NCBI GenBank assembly: GCA_945906815.1
Contig: CAMDRT010000017.1
Coordinates: forward strand, 21,153-85,152
Reading direction: 5' to 3'
From: Bordetella parapertussis
GTDB taxonomy: Bacteria; Pseudomonadota; Gammaproteobacteria; Burkholderiales; SG8-41
Length of the DNA stretch: 64,000 bases
Part shown: in pieces, positions 40,470 through 49,814 of the stretch
Layout: each line of letters begins with the position of its first letter
Numbering within the stretch: position 1 is the first letter of the stretch
Notes under the pieces: model-generated
Database searches by the model: none
Told to the model about the DNA's origin: nothing
The model's input: only the letters and a program-made list of their open reading frames with translations
Made by a program: the position numbers and the translations under genes

Positions 40470-40761
40470 TTTATCTGGATACCAGTTTTTTGACCCCGCT
40501 ATTTCGATAGGAAGCCACTTCCGCAAAGGTCGCGAATTTTCTTGCTTGACAGGCAGCGGGGACTCTGGCGGTGAGCAAGTGGGCATCTGTCGAATTTGCA
40601 AGCTTGACGTCGCTCACTTTGCTAGCCAACTGCGCGGACCCGACGCGCTGCATCTGGCGGTTGCGCATAGTAACGGCGTGGAATTTGTCGCCACTCTGGA
40701 CAACGGCATGCTTGCTGCGGCGAAGAGGCTGAAGATTGCCGCGAAGCGCGTGATCCGCTAA
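40466..40761 (+). pseudogene. VapC-type PIN toxin, broken
   Basis: MIYLDTSFLTPLFR is an intact PIN start, but the frame is stopped by TAG at 40508-40510, and by TGA again at about 40550. In between and after, the same frame still reads PIN-like sequence (EATSAKVANFLA, AGTLAVSKWASVEFASLTSL). The middle of the domain is absent, and the C-terminus reappears in another frame near 40628 (LRGPDALHLAVAHSNGVEFV). Two stops, one internal deletion and a frameshift show long decay of a vapBC locus now wedged between ggt and the MFS gene. Confidence 0.85.
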
Positions 40762-42053
40762 CAGGCTTGCCCAGGCCGCAGCGCATGCCCGCGCCGCGCG
40801 CGGTAGATGAGAAATCCGACGATGCTGATGTTGAGCAGGTTCCATGCGGTGCCGTTGAGGAATGCGGCGCGATAGGAACCGGTGAGGTCGAAGACCGCAC
40901 CGGACATCCAGCCGCCCAGCGCCATGCCCAATAGCGAGGCCATCAGCACAGTGCCGACGCGTATGCCGGCTTCCCGCGGCGTGAAAAACTGGCGCACGAT
41001 CAGCGCATAGCTGGGGACGATACCCCCCTGAAACAGTCCGAACATCGCTGACACTACATAGAGCGATGCGATGCCGTCGGTGAAAAGAAACATCAGCAAA
41101 GCGATGCCCTGCAAGATCGAGCCCACCATCAGGGTGCTGAGGCCGCCGATGTGATCAGACAGCCAGCCCGAGACCAGGCGGCTGACCACACCCGCTGCCA
41201 TCATCAGAGACAGCATCTCGGCACCGCGCGCCGCACCGAAACCCAGATCGCTGCAGTAAGCCACGATGTGCACCTGCGGCATCGACATGGCCACACAGCA
41301 CGCGACGCCTGCGACACACAGCAAGCCTTGCAGCATGGCAGGAGAAAATCCCAACGGCCGCGATGGGTCCGCTCCGGGCGGCGGCTCAAACGGCCGCGCA
41401 GGCGTCGACGCTGTGACCATCGGCAAGGGTGTCACTGCGGGTGGCCGCCGGCGCAATACCAGCGCAAGCGGCAGCATGGTGAACAGGCAGAACACGCCCA
41501 TGCCGATGTAGGTCTGGCGCCAGCCTGCGTGGTCGACGAAATACTGGATGACGGGCGCCCATACGGCGCCCGCGATGTAGTTGCCGCTCATGCAGATGGC
41601 CACGGCAATGCCGCGGCGGCGCGTGAACCACTGCGAGGTGTCGGCCGCGAGGGGTGCGAAGGTGGCCGAGGTGCCCAGCAGTCCGATCATCACGCCCTGT
41701 GCAAGGCTGAAGTAAAGCAGGTTGCTGGCCGAACCGGCAGCAATAAAGCCCGCGCTCAAGAACATCGCGCCCAGCATTACCGGCACCATCACGCCGTAGC
41801 GGTCCGCCAGGCGGCCCATCAATATGCCGCCGAAACCGAAGCCGATCATCGACAGCGTGTAGGGTAGCGATGCATCGCCGCGGGTGACGCCAAACTCGGT
41901 CTGTATGCGCGGCAGTACCACGCTGATGGTGTAGATGCCGGAGCCGCCGATGGTCATCAGCAGCAGCGACGCGCACAGACGCGCCCATGCGTAGGGGGAT
42001 TCGATGTCGCGCGACGCGGTGGTTGATGGCTGGTGGGTGGTGGGGATATCCAT
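40758..42053 (-). CDS. MFS transporter of the sau-like operon
   Basis: A 431-residue protein with twelve predicted membrane helices. The MFS signature between helices 2 and 3 is GFGGILMGRLADRYG at about residues 73-87, and the mirrored GWLSDHIGGLSTLM is between helices 8 and 9. It belongs with organic-anion MFS transporters. As the last gene of the operon it stands where SauU, the sulfoacetate importer, stands in sauRSTU. Its substrate is inferred from that likeness only. Its stop overlaps the toxin remnant on the opposite strand by 4 bp. Confidence 0.88.
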   Translation of the reverse strand: MDIPTTHQPSTTASRDIESPYAWARLCASLLLMTIGGSGIYTISVVLPRIQTEFGVTRGDASLPYTLSMIGFGFGGILMGRLADRYGVMVPVMLGAMFLSAGFIAAGSASNLLYFSLAQGVMIGLLGTSATFAPLAADTSQWFTRRRGIAVAICMSGNYIAGAVWAPVIQYFVDHAGWRQTYIGMGVFCLFTMLPLALVLRRRPPAVTPLPMVTASTPARPFEPPPGADPSRPLGFSPAMLQGLLCVAGVACCVAMSMPQVHIVAYCSDLGFGAARGAEMLSLMMAAGVVSRLVSGWLSDHIGGLSTLMVGSILQGIALLMFLFTDGIASLYVVSAMFGLFQGGIVPSYALIVRQFFTPREAGIRVGTVLMASLLGMALGGWMSGAVFDLTGSYRAAFLNGTAWNLLNISIVGFLIYRARRGHALRPGQAC

Positions 42054-42065
42054 AATCTCGATAAA

Positions 42066-43244
42066 TCAGTGAATTGCCGCAATCACCTTGCCGATAAACG
42101 CATTCAGCGATGCGGTGGAATCGATCCAGCGCACCACCATCAGCAAGTCGTTTTGAATATCCACGTATACGATATTCTGGCCTGCGCCGTTGAAGGTGAC
42201 TGCGGATTCGGGGGCGGCTGGCAGGCGCTTTTGACTCGGGTTGAGGTACCAATTGGCAAAGCCGTATTCCGCGTTGGCAGTGCCGGGGGTACGTGCCATG
42301 CGTATCCATTCGGGCGCGACGATCTGGCGGCCGTTCCATTGCCCGCCGCGCAGGAACAAATAGCCGAAGCGCGCCATGTCCCAGGCATGGATGAACATGC
42401 CGCCGCCATAATGTCCGCCGCCAGACACCGACTGCATGCGCTGTCCGTCGAGTGCGACCCAGGAATTCTCATAGCCTAACCAGCGCCAGGTAGTGGAGGC
42501 GCCGATCGGCTCCATGACCTGTTCGCGCAACACCTCCGGCAGCGGGCGGCGCCACACCTGCAGCGTCGCCAATGCCAAGGCGTTGATGCGCACATCGTTG
42601 TACTTGTAGCGGGTGCCCGGCGCATACAATTTGCGGTTGGCCCATTCCTCCGGCTTGCCTTCCGGCCGGTCGGCCCAATCCGGCTTGCCCCACAGCGTGC
42701 CCTGCCAGTCGCTGGTCTGGCGCAGCATATGATCCCAGGTGATCGGCTGGTTATGCGGTGCGTGAAAGAGTGTCACGTCGGCTGGCATGTAACCCGCCAT
42801 CCGGTCATTGACGTCACGGATCAGTCCCTGCTGCCACGCCAGCCCTACCACGGTGGTCAAGAACGTTTTCGCCACGCTGTGGGTCATGTCGACGCTGTGC
42901 GTTTCGCCCCACTCGGCCACGACATAACCGCGACGCACGATCAGCCCGTTGATTGGGGCGCGCACCTTGGTCGGCCCGATCAGCCCGCCGAAATACGGCT
43001 CGCGGACGCCAAAGCTCTGCGCCCATGCCAGCGCCTGATCGCGAGGCGCTGGATGGTCTTTGGTCTGAACGAAACGCACAGCCTCGTCCAGCGCGGCGGC
43101 ATCCATGCCCACTTGCCCAGGCGTGCGCCGCTGCCACTCAAACCGGTCTGGGAAATAAGCCGTGGCAGGGTTGGCAGCAGTCTGCGCGAGCGCGCTGCCG
43201 GCAAACGCCAGCCACAGCAACCAATACCTTAAGTGACGCATCAT
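42066..43244 (-). CDS. Secreted serine hydrolase of the beta-lactamase/class C family
   Basis: From the ATG at 43244 the 392-residue protein has a signal peptide (WLLWLAFAGSALAQ, cleaved near residue 21). The catalytic S-x-x-K is SVAK, Ser123-Lys126; Tyr215-Asn216 in YKYNDVR supply the second element, and QSVSGGGHYGGGMFIHAWD the third. The fold is that of penicillin-binding-protein-like esterases and amide hydrolases (compare 6-aminohexanoate dimer hydrolase). It likely splits an ester or amide in the periplasm and hands the acid to the downstream transporter. It is not found in the described sau operon. Confidence 0.85.
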   Translation of the reverse strand: MMRHLRYWLLWLAFAGSALAQTAANPATAYFPDRFEWQRRTPGQVGMDAAALDEAVRFVQTKDHPAPRDQALAWAQSFGVREPYFGGLIGPTKVRAPINGLIVRRGYVVAEWGETHSVDMTHSVAKTFLTTVVGLAWQQGLIRDVNDRMAGYMPADVTLFHAPHNQPITWDHMLRQTSDWQGTLWGKPDWADRPEGKPEEWANRKLYAPGTRYKYNDVRINALALATLQVWRRPLPEVLREQVMEPIGASTTWRWLGYENSWVALDGQRMQSVSGGGHYGGGMFIHAWDMARFGYLFLRGGQWNGRQIVAPEWIRMARTPGTANAEYGFANWYLNPSQKRLPAAPESAVTFNGAGQNIVYVDIQNDLLMVVRWIDSTASLNAFIGKVIAAIH

Positions 43245-43324
43245 GCGCCTTTCAATTGAAAATTGAATCGAGCTTTCCATGAGCCAGCGCATGACCTGTG
43301 AATGCGGGTAACGCAAGGGCAGGT

Positions 43325-44833
43325 TCATCCGGGGAAGTCGAGCAGCTTCAAGCGTTGCACTTTTCCCGAAGGCCCCTTGGGCAAATCATGCACGAACTTG
43401 ATAAGCTTCGGCGTTTTGTATTTGCCGAGTTCCTTCAGTGAAAATGCCTTGAGTTCTTCCAGCGTGCAACGCGCGCCCGGCTTTAACACTACGCAGGCCA
43501 TGATTTCCTGGCCGTAATTGGCGTCGGGGATGCCGACAGCGGCGGCCTCGAGCACGGCGGGATGCTTTAACAGTGCTTCGTCGATTTCGCGCGGCGCGAT
43601 GTTTTCGCCGCCTTTAATGATGAGTTCCTTGATGCGGCCGGTCACGAACACGAAACCGTCTACGTCGAGATAACCCACGTCGCCGGTGTGCATCCAGCCG
43701 TCGGGTGCCAGTGTTTTTTGCGTGCTCTGCGGGTCTTTGTAATAACCCTTCATCACATTGTCGCCGCGTATCATCAGTTCACCCGGCGTGTGCGGCGGCA
43801 GAACATCGCCGGTGAGCGGATCGATGACCTTGGCTTCATTGCCATAGGCCTGTCCGGGGCTGCCGATTTTGCGTTTGGCGGGGTCGTAGGGATTGGTAAA
43901 GCACGGCGCGTTGGTTTCGGTCATGCCGAAGGTTTCGATCACGCCGATGCCGAATTTTTCCTCGAAAGCGCGATGTTGTTGCGGCGGCAGTGGTGCCGAG
44001 GCGGAGCGGCAGAATTTCACGCGCGAGAGGTCGAGCCCGCGTTGACGCGGGTCATCGCCGTTCAGAAGATAGGCGATGATGGTGGGCACTACATTGATCC
44101 AGGTGCAGTGATGTTTGACGGCCAGCTCCCAGAACAGGGAGGCGCTGAAGCGGTGCGGCATTACCACCGAGCCGCCGTGCACCAGCGGCGCCACGGTGGT
44201 CACGATCTGGCCGTTGATGTGATACAGCGGCATCGCGCACAACACGCGATCCTGTGCCGTGAGCTGATGCGCGGCGCTGGTGAATTCACCGCCCGCAACC
44301 ACGCTGCGGTTTGATAATACGCAGCCTTTGGGGGTACCGGTGGTGCCCGAGGTGTACATCAGCAGGGCGTCATCGTCTGCACTGACGTCGGGTAGCGTGA
44401 TTTGCGTTTGCGGCTCGAAAACTGACGTAGCGTCAGGATCGATCACCACCACTGCAATGTCGCGTGGGACGTGCGCCAGCGCTTCACGCACGCGCGGTGC
44501 GAGTTCTTCGCTGGTGAAGACCAGTCTGCTATCCGAGTGCTCTAGCACGTAGCTCAGTTGTGACGTCTGCGCCAGCAGATTGAGCGGCACAGCCATGCGG
44601 CCCGCGTACATCACGCCGATCAGCAGGCGCGCGGTCTGATAGCTGTTGTGCAGCATCAGCGCGACTTTGTCGCCTTGGTACAGGTGGCGATGCTGCAGAT
44701 ACGCCGCGAGCTGTATCGAATCGCGTTGCAGTTGCGCGTAGGTGAGCGTGGCGCCGGTTTCCGGCGCGATCACATAAGGCGCAGCGGGGGTCTCGCGCGC
44801 GCGCAGGTCTACGTAATGGCGGAGAGTTCGCAT
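43325..44833 (-). CDS. AMP-forming acyl-CoA synthetase (sulfoacetate-CoA ligase-like)
   Basis: The 502-residue adenylating enzyme carries YTSGTTGTPKG at residues 160-170, FGMTETNAPCF, GWMHTGDVGYLDVDGFVFVTG and the catalytic Lys in GPSGKVQR at the C-terminus. It is fully canonical. Neighbouring an acylating aldehyde dehydrogenase and an MFS transporter, it corresponds in place to SauT, which makes sulfoacetyl-CoA. From sequence alone it may act on another short acid. It lies 70 bp after the dehydrogenase gene. Confidence 0.9.
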   Translation of the reverse strand: MRTLRHYVDLRARETPAAPYVIAPETGATLTYAQLQRDSIQLAAYLQHRHLYQGDKVALMLHNSYQTARLLIGVMYAGRMAVPLNLLAQTSQLSYVLEHSDSRLVFTSEELAPRVREALAHVPRDIAVVVIDPDATSVFEPQTQITLPDVSADDDALLMYTSGTTGTPKGCVLSNRSVVAGGEFTSAAHQLTAQDRVLCAMPLYHINGQIVTTVAPLVHGGSVVMPHRFSASLFWELAVKHHCTWINVVPTIIAYLLNGDDPRQRGLDLSRVKFCRSASAPLPPQQHRAFEEKFGIGVIETFGMTETNAPCFTNPYDPAKRKIGSPGQAYGNEAKVIDPLTGDVLPPHTPGELMIRGDNVMKGYYKDPQSTQKTLAPDGWMHTGDVGYLDVDGFVFVTGRIKELIIKGGENIAPREIDEALLKHPAVLEAAAVGIPDANYGQEIMACVVLKPGARCTLEELKAFSLKELGKYKTPKLIKFVHDLPKGPSGKVQRLKLLDFPG

Positions 44834-44903
44834 TTTTCTGTGAGGCGTGAAACGTAAAGCGCAGCGTGTGAAATATCGAGGCCTGCGCCTAACCCCTTAC
44901 GCC

Positions 44904-46325
44904 TCACTGGTCGCGGCTATGCCGTGACCAGTAGTCGCCAAATATTTCATCCACACTCGGTTCGCGCGCTGCTATCGGACGCACGATGCGCGTGATGTTC
45001 ATGAAGTGCCTGTAGTTCAGGTTGTCAGAGAAACTGTTACCGCCCCAGGTGCCGCAGCCCATGGTGAGCGAGAACGGCAGCCCGTTGTCGAAGCTGCCGC
45101 CGTTGGCGATGGCGTGCGCCTGATTGACGATCACGCGGCACACGGTCATTTCTAGGCCCAGCCGGCGTATGTGCGCGTCGTTTTGGGTATGTATGCCGCA
45201 CGAGTGGCCGTTGCCCATGTAAGCGTAGATGGCGCGCAGGGTGTCGAAGGCATGATCGAAATCGCGCGCCTTGTAAACGGTGAGCACCGGACAGAGTTTT
45301 TCGCCAGAAAACGGATAAGCCTCGCCGGCGCCGCTTTCTTCGACCAGCAGGCATGTGGCGTTGAGCAGTTGCGGGCGTGTGAATCCGGCGACCGCGCATA
45401 TTGTGGCCACCGGCTGCGCGGTGACCCGCGACGAGAGATGACCCTCAGGGAACAGGGCTTGTTGCAGCGTGCCTTTTTCGGCGGCGCTCAACACCACGCC
45501 GCCCTGTCGTGTCAGCTCGGCCAGCATGCGGTCATACACTGCAGCATGGATGATGACGCTGTTTTCCGACGAGCAACTGGTGGCGTTGTCGAAAATCTTC
45601 GAGCGCATTATTTTTGCCGCGGCGTCGGCGCAGTCTGCGCTGTCATCGACAATCACTGCCACGTTGCCCGCGCCCACGCCCAGCGCCGGTGTGCCGCTCG
45701 AATAACCCGCGCGCACGTTGGCCTGCGAGCCGGTGACCACCACCAGATCGCACTGCTTCATCAATGCGCTGGAGCTTTCCTTGGTTACCGGATGCGGCAG
45801 CATCTGCACCAGGTCGGGTGGCGCGGCTATGCGCCTGAACTCGGCGTGGATGTATTCGAGCAGCCTGGCGCTGGTGGATGCCCCCTTGGGGGAGGGTGAC
45901 AGGATTACCGCGTTGCCGCATTTCAGCGCGTTGATAATATTGTTGGCGGGGGTTGCGCCGGGGTTGGTGGACGGCACTACCGCGCACACCACCCCGACCG
46001 GCCGCGCGATTTCGGTGATGCCTGTGTCAGGATAGTCGGCGAGCACGCCGGTGGACACCGCGCCTTTGAGATCGCGCAGCAGTCCCAGCGTCTTGCGGTG
46101 GTTCTTATTGATTTTATCCGGCACGTTGCCCAGTCCGGTATCGCGCACCGCGATGTCCGCCAACGCCTTATTGCGCGTGGGTTCCATAATCGCCCAGCCC
46201 GCGGCGGTGGTGAGTTCGTCGAGTTGCGCCTGGGTGTAACGCGCGGCGACAGCCTGCGCGGCGCGCGCGTTGGCCACCAGCGTAGCGACAATTTTCGTGG
46301 CGGGAGTCGATGCGGTATCAGGCAT
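44904..46325 (-). CDS. CoA-acylating aldehyde dehydrogenase (SauS-like)
   Basis: The 473-residue protein has the catalytic Cys251 in FDNATSCSSENS, the NAD-binding VVVTGSQANVRAGYSSGTP, and the ANNIINALKCGNAVILSPSP segment typical of acylating aldehyde dehydrogenases (EutE/AdhE/SauS group). It reduces an acyl-CoA to the aldehyde or does the reverse without needing a separate lyase. The linked CoA ligase suggests that a free acid is activated and then reduced, as in sulfoacetate breakdown to sulfoacetaldehyde. It is the first gene of the operon. Confidence 0.9.
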   Translation of the reverse strand: MPDTASTPATKIVATLVANARAAQAVAARYTQAQLDELTTAAGWAIMEPTRNKALADIAVRDTGLGNVPDKINKNHRKTLGLLRDLKGAVSTGVLADYPDTGITEIARPVGVVCAVVPSTNPGATPANNIINALKCGNAVILSPSPKGASTSARLLEYIHAEFRRIAAPPDLVQMLPHPVTKESSSALMKQCDLVVVTGSQANVRAGYSSGTPALGVGAGNVAVIVDDSADCADAAAKIMRSKIFDNATSCSSENSVIIHAAVYDRMLAELTRQGGVVLSAAEKGTLQQALFPEGHLSSRVTAQPVATICAVAGFTRPQLLNATCLLVEESGAGEAYPFSGEKLCPVLTVYKARDFDHAFDTLRAIYAYMGNGHSCGIHTQNDAHIRRLGLEMTVCRVIVNQAHAIANGGSFDNGLPFSLTMGCGTWGGNSFSDNLNYRHFMNITRIVRPIAAREPSVDEIFGDYWSRHSRDQ

Positions 46326-46548
46326 GTGGGTGTCGTGCTACAAGCGGATATTGGATGCTGATTTTAGCAGTGTGTCCGGGCGTGCAAGGAGTACTTCCGC
46401 GGTCTCAAATGCAATTAAAATAATACAATTAAAACAAATGCTTATTCATAGTTTTCCGTGGCGATCAGCGGCTGCGACAGGCATTGCTTCTGCGCCCCGA
46501 AATGCTACACTGCGCGCCCTTCTAGGCAAACACTAGGCAGTTTATGCA

Positions 46549-47967
46549 ATGGCAGATAAAAAGCACGTTAAATTTCCCGGAAGACTGGTGTTTGTGGGCT
46601 TCGGCTCCGTGGGGCAGGGCACGCTGCCGCTGCTGTTGCGGCACATCGACATCCCGCTGGAGCGCATCACCATCCTCACCGCCGACGAGCGCGGTCAGGC
46701 CGAGGCTGAGCATTTCGGCATAAAGTTCATTGTTCAGCCACTGACGCAGGACAATTATCGCGGCCTGCTCGACCCCTTGCTCGATAAGGGTGATTTCCTG
46801 CTCAATCTGTCGGTAGACGTTTCCAGCGTCGCACTGATTGAGTTTTGCTACGAGAAAGGCGCGTTGTATCTCGATACCTGCATCGAGCCCTGGCTCGGCG
46901 GCTACACCGATCCGACGGTGTCAGCGTCGCACCGCTCCAACTACGGCTTGCGCGAAGACGTGCGCGCACTGCGCGACAAGTATCCCAACGGCGGGCCGAC
47001 AGTCATCCCCACGCACGGCGCCAATCCGGGCCTGATTTCACACTGGGTGAAACAGGGGCTGGTGAATATTGCGCGCGATCTGCACCGCAAGACCGACATT
47101 CCCAAAACCAAGGCCAAATGGGCGCAACTCGCGATGAAGCTCGGCGTGAAAGTGATTCATTGTGCCGAGCGCGACACGCAGGTGGCCAGTCCGGGCAAGC
47201 AGCGTTTTGAATTCGTCAATACCTGGTCGGTCGATGGTTTTGTCGGCGAAGGCTCGCAGCCCTGTGAACTGGGATGGGGCACGCATGAGAAGCATTTTCC
47301 GTTCGACGGCCAGCGCCATGAGTATGGTTGCGACTCGGCGATTTTTCTGACGCGGCCCGGCGCTTCGGTGCGCGTGCGCTCGTGGACGCCGTCTGAGGGC
47401 AACTACCACGGATTTTTGATCACGCACGGCGAAGCGATCTCGATCGCGGATTATTTCACCGTGCGCGAAAAAGAAAGCGTGGTGTATCGTCCGACCTGTC
47501 ACTACGCCTATCATCCGTGCGACAACACTGTGTCGTCGATACACGAGCTGGCGGGCAAGAATTGGGAATTGCCCGACAAAAAGCGCATTTTGATGGACGA
47601 CATCATCGACGGCACAGATGAGCTGGGGGCGTTGCTGATGGGGCACGCACGCGGTGCGTATTGGTATGGCTCGCGCGTGAATGTGCACGAAGCGCGCAAG
47701 TTGGCGCCCTACAACAACGCCACCAGCATCCAGGTCGCGGCAGGTGTGCTGGGCGGTGTGGTGTGGGCGATGGAGAACCCGCGCGCAGGCATCCTCGACC
47801 CGGACGATCTTGATTTTCGCCGTGTGTTGGAGGTCGCCAGTCCGTATCTGGGCGAAGTGCGTGGCGTTTACACCGAGTGGAGCCCGCTGCGGGGCCGCCA
47901 TCATCCGTTTCCCGAGGATGTCGATGAATCCGACCCCTGGCAGTTCAAGAATTTTCGCGTGACCTAA
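46549..47967 (+). CDS. hss: Homospermidine synthase
   Basis: The 472-residue protein matches bacterial Hss throughout: the NAD fold VFVGFGSVGQG (about 14-24), NLSVDVSSVALIEFC, DTCIEPWLGGYTDP, PTHGANPGLISHWVKQG and NVHEARKLAPYNNATSIQVA. It makes homospermidine from two putrescines, or from spermidine and putrescine, with NAD+ as a transient acceptor. Bacteria lacking the spermidine branch use it for their main long polyamine. It diverges from the sau-like operon across a 223 bp AT-rich region and is transcribed alone. Confidence 0.95.
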   Translation: MADKKHVKFPGRLVFVGFGSVGQGTLPLLLRHIDIPLERITILTADERGQAEAEHFGIKFIVQPLTQDNYRGLLDPLLDKGDFLLNLSVDVSSVALIEFCYEKGALYLDTCIEPWLGGYTDPTVSASHRSNYGLREDVRALRDKYPNGGPTVIPTHGANPGLISHWVKQGLVNIARDLHRKTDIPKTKAKWAQLAMKLGVKVIHCAERDTQVASPGKQRFEFVNTWSVDGFVGEGSQPCELGWGTHEKHFPFDGQRHEYGCDSAIFLTRPGASVRVRSWTPSEGNYHGFLITHGEAISIADYFTVREKESVVYRPTCHYAYHPCDNTVSSIHELAGKNWELPDKKRILMDDIIDGTDELGALLMGHARGAYWYGSRVNVHEARKLAPYNNATSIQVAAGVLGGVVWAMENPRAGILDPDDLDFRRVLEVASPYLGEVRGVYTEWSPLRGRHHPFPEDVDESDPWQFKNFRVT

Positions 47968-47993
47968 GAGCGAAAAGTGTGCGTTGGTCCGCC

Positions 47994-48683
47994 TCAGGCA
48001 ATCACGCCGAACAAAGCCCCGACGCCTGCGGTCATGGCCATCGCCAACGCGCCCCAGAAAGTTACCCGTACTGCAGCAGTCATAACCGAAGCGCCGCCGG
48101 CACGCGCGGCCAGGGAACCCAAAATCGCAAGAAACGCGAGTGAACCGGCGGAAACCGTCCACAGGATCGTGGATCGCGGCGTCCACAGTACTAGCAGCAA
48201 GGGTAAAAGCGCGCCCACCGCAAAAGTGCCAGCTGACGCTAATGCGGCTTGCACCGGCCGCGCAGCTAATCGTTCAGAAATACCCAACTCGTCGCGCGCA
48301 TGGGTGCCGAGTGCGTCATGCGCCGTCAACTGGGTGGCGACGGTGGCGGCCAGTGACGCATCCAGTCCACGCTCCACGTAGATCGCGGTCAATTCCGCCT
48401 TTTCGTTGTCGGGATCGGCAGCTAACTCTTCGCGCTCCCGCTGCAGATCGGCGTGCTCGGCATCGGCCTGCGAGCTCACCGAGACATACTCGCCCGCGGC
48501 CATTGACATCGCACCGGCCACCAGACCAGCGACACCCGCGATCAAAATGGTGCTTGAAGTAGCGCCCGCGGCGGCTACGCCCAGCACCAGGCTCGCCGTC
48601 GACACAATCCCGTCATTGGCGCCCAGCACAGCGGCGCGTAGCCAGCCCACGCGGTGTGTGCGGTGTCGCTCAACATGTCGCAT
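47994..48683 (-). CDS. VIT1/CCC1 family transporter
   Basis: A 229-residue protein with the family N-terminus AAVLGANDGIVSTASLVLGV, an acidic cytoplasmic metal-binding helix pair in the middle (LQREREELAADPDNEKAELT), and five hydrophobic helices. It should move Fe2+ or Mn2+, in bacteria probably out of the cell. The start has an AGAGGTAA site. It is convergent with hss, 26 bp away, and follows nothing closely upstream except the Bug gene 24 bp away in the same direction. Confidence 0.9.
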   Translation of the reverse strand: MRHVERHRTHRVGWLRAAVLGANDGIVSTASLVLGVAAAGATSSTILIAGVAGLVAGAMSMAAGEYVSVSSQADAEHADLQREREELAADPDNEKAELTAIYVERGLDASLAATVATQLTAHDALGTHARDELGISERLAARPVQAALASAGTFAVGALLPLLLVLWTPRSTILWTVSAGSLAFLAILGSLAARAGGASVMTAAVRVTFWGALAMAMTAGVGALFGVIA

Positions 48684-48707
48684 GGTGTTACCTCTGGTGT
48701 CTGAGGG

Positions 48708-49685
48708 CTATTCGATCTGCGCGCCCGACAGCTCCACCACTTTTTGCCAGCGCACGGTTTCCGCATTGACGAATTTCATGAATTCGTCGGGTGATATCGG
48801 CGCGACCGCAACACCGTTGTCGAAAAAGCGTTGCTTAAGTTCAGGTACCGCGAGCGCCTTGAGCATCGCCGCGTGGATATGTGAAACATGGGCTTTGGAG
48901 GTTCCCTTGGGCACGGCATAGCCCTGCCATACGGTGACTTCGAAATTGGGTATGCCGGACTCGATGAGGGTAGGCAGATTGGGTAATTGTTCGGCGCGTT
49001 TGGCGGAGGTGACGGCGAGCCCGCGCAGGCGTCCCGCTCTGACATGGGGCAAGGGGTTGGGCAGATTGAAGAAGAACGCCTGCAGGTGTCCGCCGAGTAC
49101 ATCGGTGAGTCCCTGTGCCGCGACTTTGTAGGGTATGTGCACAAGATCGATGCCGGTCACCGATTTAAACAGTTCCATCGTGAGGTGCGGCGAAGCGCCG
49201 ACACCCGATGATGCGTATTTAAACTTGCCGGGATTGGCCTTGGCGAGCTTGATGAATTCACTGACGCTGGCGGCAGGCAGTGCGGTGTTGATGCATAAAA
49301 TGTTCGGCATGGTGGCATACAGCGAGAGCGGGATGAAATCGCGCCGGTGATCGTAAGGCAGCTTCTTGTAAAGGTGCGGGGTGATCGTCTGGTTGATGCC
49401 GTAGGTAAAAATCGTGTAGCCGTCAGGCGCGGATTTCGCCGCCAGTTCGGTGCCGATGATGCCGCCGGCGCCTGCGCGGTTGTCGACCACCAGCGGTTGT
49501 CCCCACGCTTCGCTGAAGCGCTGCGCGAATATCCGTCCCACGATGTCGGTGGATGCGCCGGCGCCGAACGGCAGGATGAGGCGACCAGGCTTCGAGGGAT
49601 AGCTATCGGCGGCGTTAGCCGTGCTCGTGCAGAGCATTAGCGCTGCGACGAGCAGGGTGCTGCGGTTGATACGAAGGGATTGCAT
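48708..49685 (-). CDS. Bug/TctC family periplasmic solute receptor
   Basis: The 325-residue receptor has a signal peptide (SLRINRSTLLVAALMLCTST, cut near NAAD) and an AAAGGTAG binding site before the ATG. Readable marks are YPSKPGRLILPFGAGA (where relatives have VPFAPGG), APDGYTIF, DLVHIPYKVAAQG (KG replaced by KV) and LSGAQIE at the end. The substitutions in the binding loops imply a ligand different from those of its paralogues. It precedes the VIT gene by 24 bp, which is probably only read-through. Confidence 0.92.
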   Translation of the reverse strand: MQSLRINRSTLLVAALMLCTSTANAADSYPSKPGRLILPFGAGASTDIVGRIFAQRFSEAWGQPLVVDNRAGAGGIIGTELAAKSAPDGYTIFTYGINQTITPHLYKKLPYDHRRDFIPLSLYATMPNILCINTALPAASVSEFIKLAKANPGKFKYASSGVGASPHLTMELFKSVTGIDLVHIPYKVAAQGLTDVLGGHLQAFFFNLPNPLPHVRAGRLRGLAVTSAKRAEQLPNLPTLIESGIPNFEVTVWQGYAVPKGTSKAHVSHIHAAMLKALAVPELKQRFFDNGVAVAPISPDEFMKFVNAETVRWQKVVELSGAQIE

Positions 49686-49735
49686 GACTACCTTTAAAAA
49701 TAATGTTTAAAAACAAATATGTATACACTTACTGG

Positions 49736-49755
49736 ATTCCGGCATGCGCCGGAAT
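49736..49755. repeat. Short palindromic repeat (dRS3/REP-like)
   Basis: ATTCCGGC and GCCGGAAT arms form an 8-bp stem around ATGC. This ATTCC...GGAAT type of intergenic palindrome is widespread in betaproteobacteria and often reads as PAHAGIQ when translated. It lies upstream of the Bug gene, downstream of the flavin reductase gene. Confidence 0.7.
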
Positions 49756-49814
49756 GAGGCAAGTGATGCGGTGACGTTCGCTCTGTGTGCGCTGTGGCAG
49801 AGAGCACACGAACT

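Noticed and set aside
44840..44907. 9-bp inverted repeat GTGAGGCGT/ACGCCTCAC considered as terminator between the aldehyde dehydrogenase and ligase genes
   Set aside because: It has a 50-base loop, no T-tract, and overlaps the dehydrogenase stop, so termination is not convincing.
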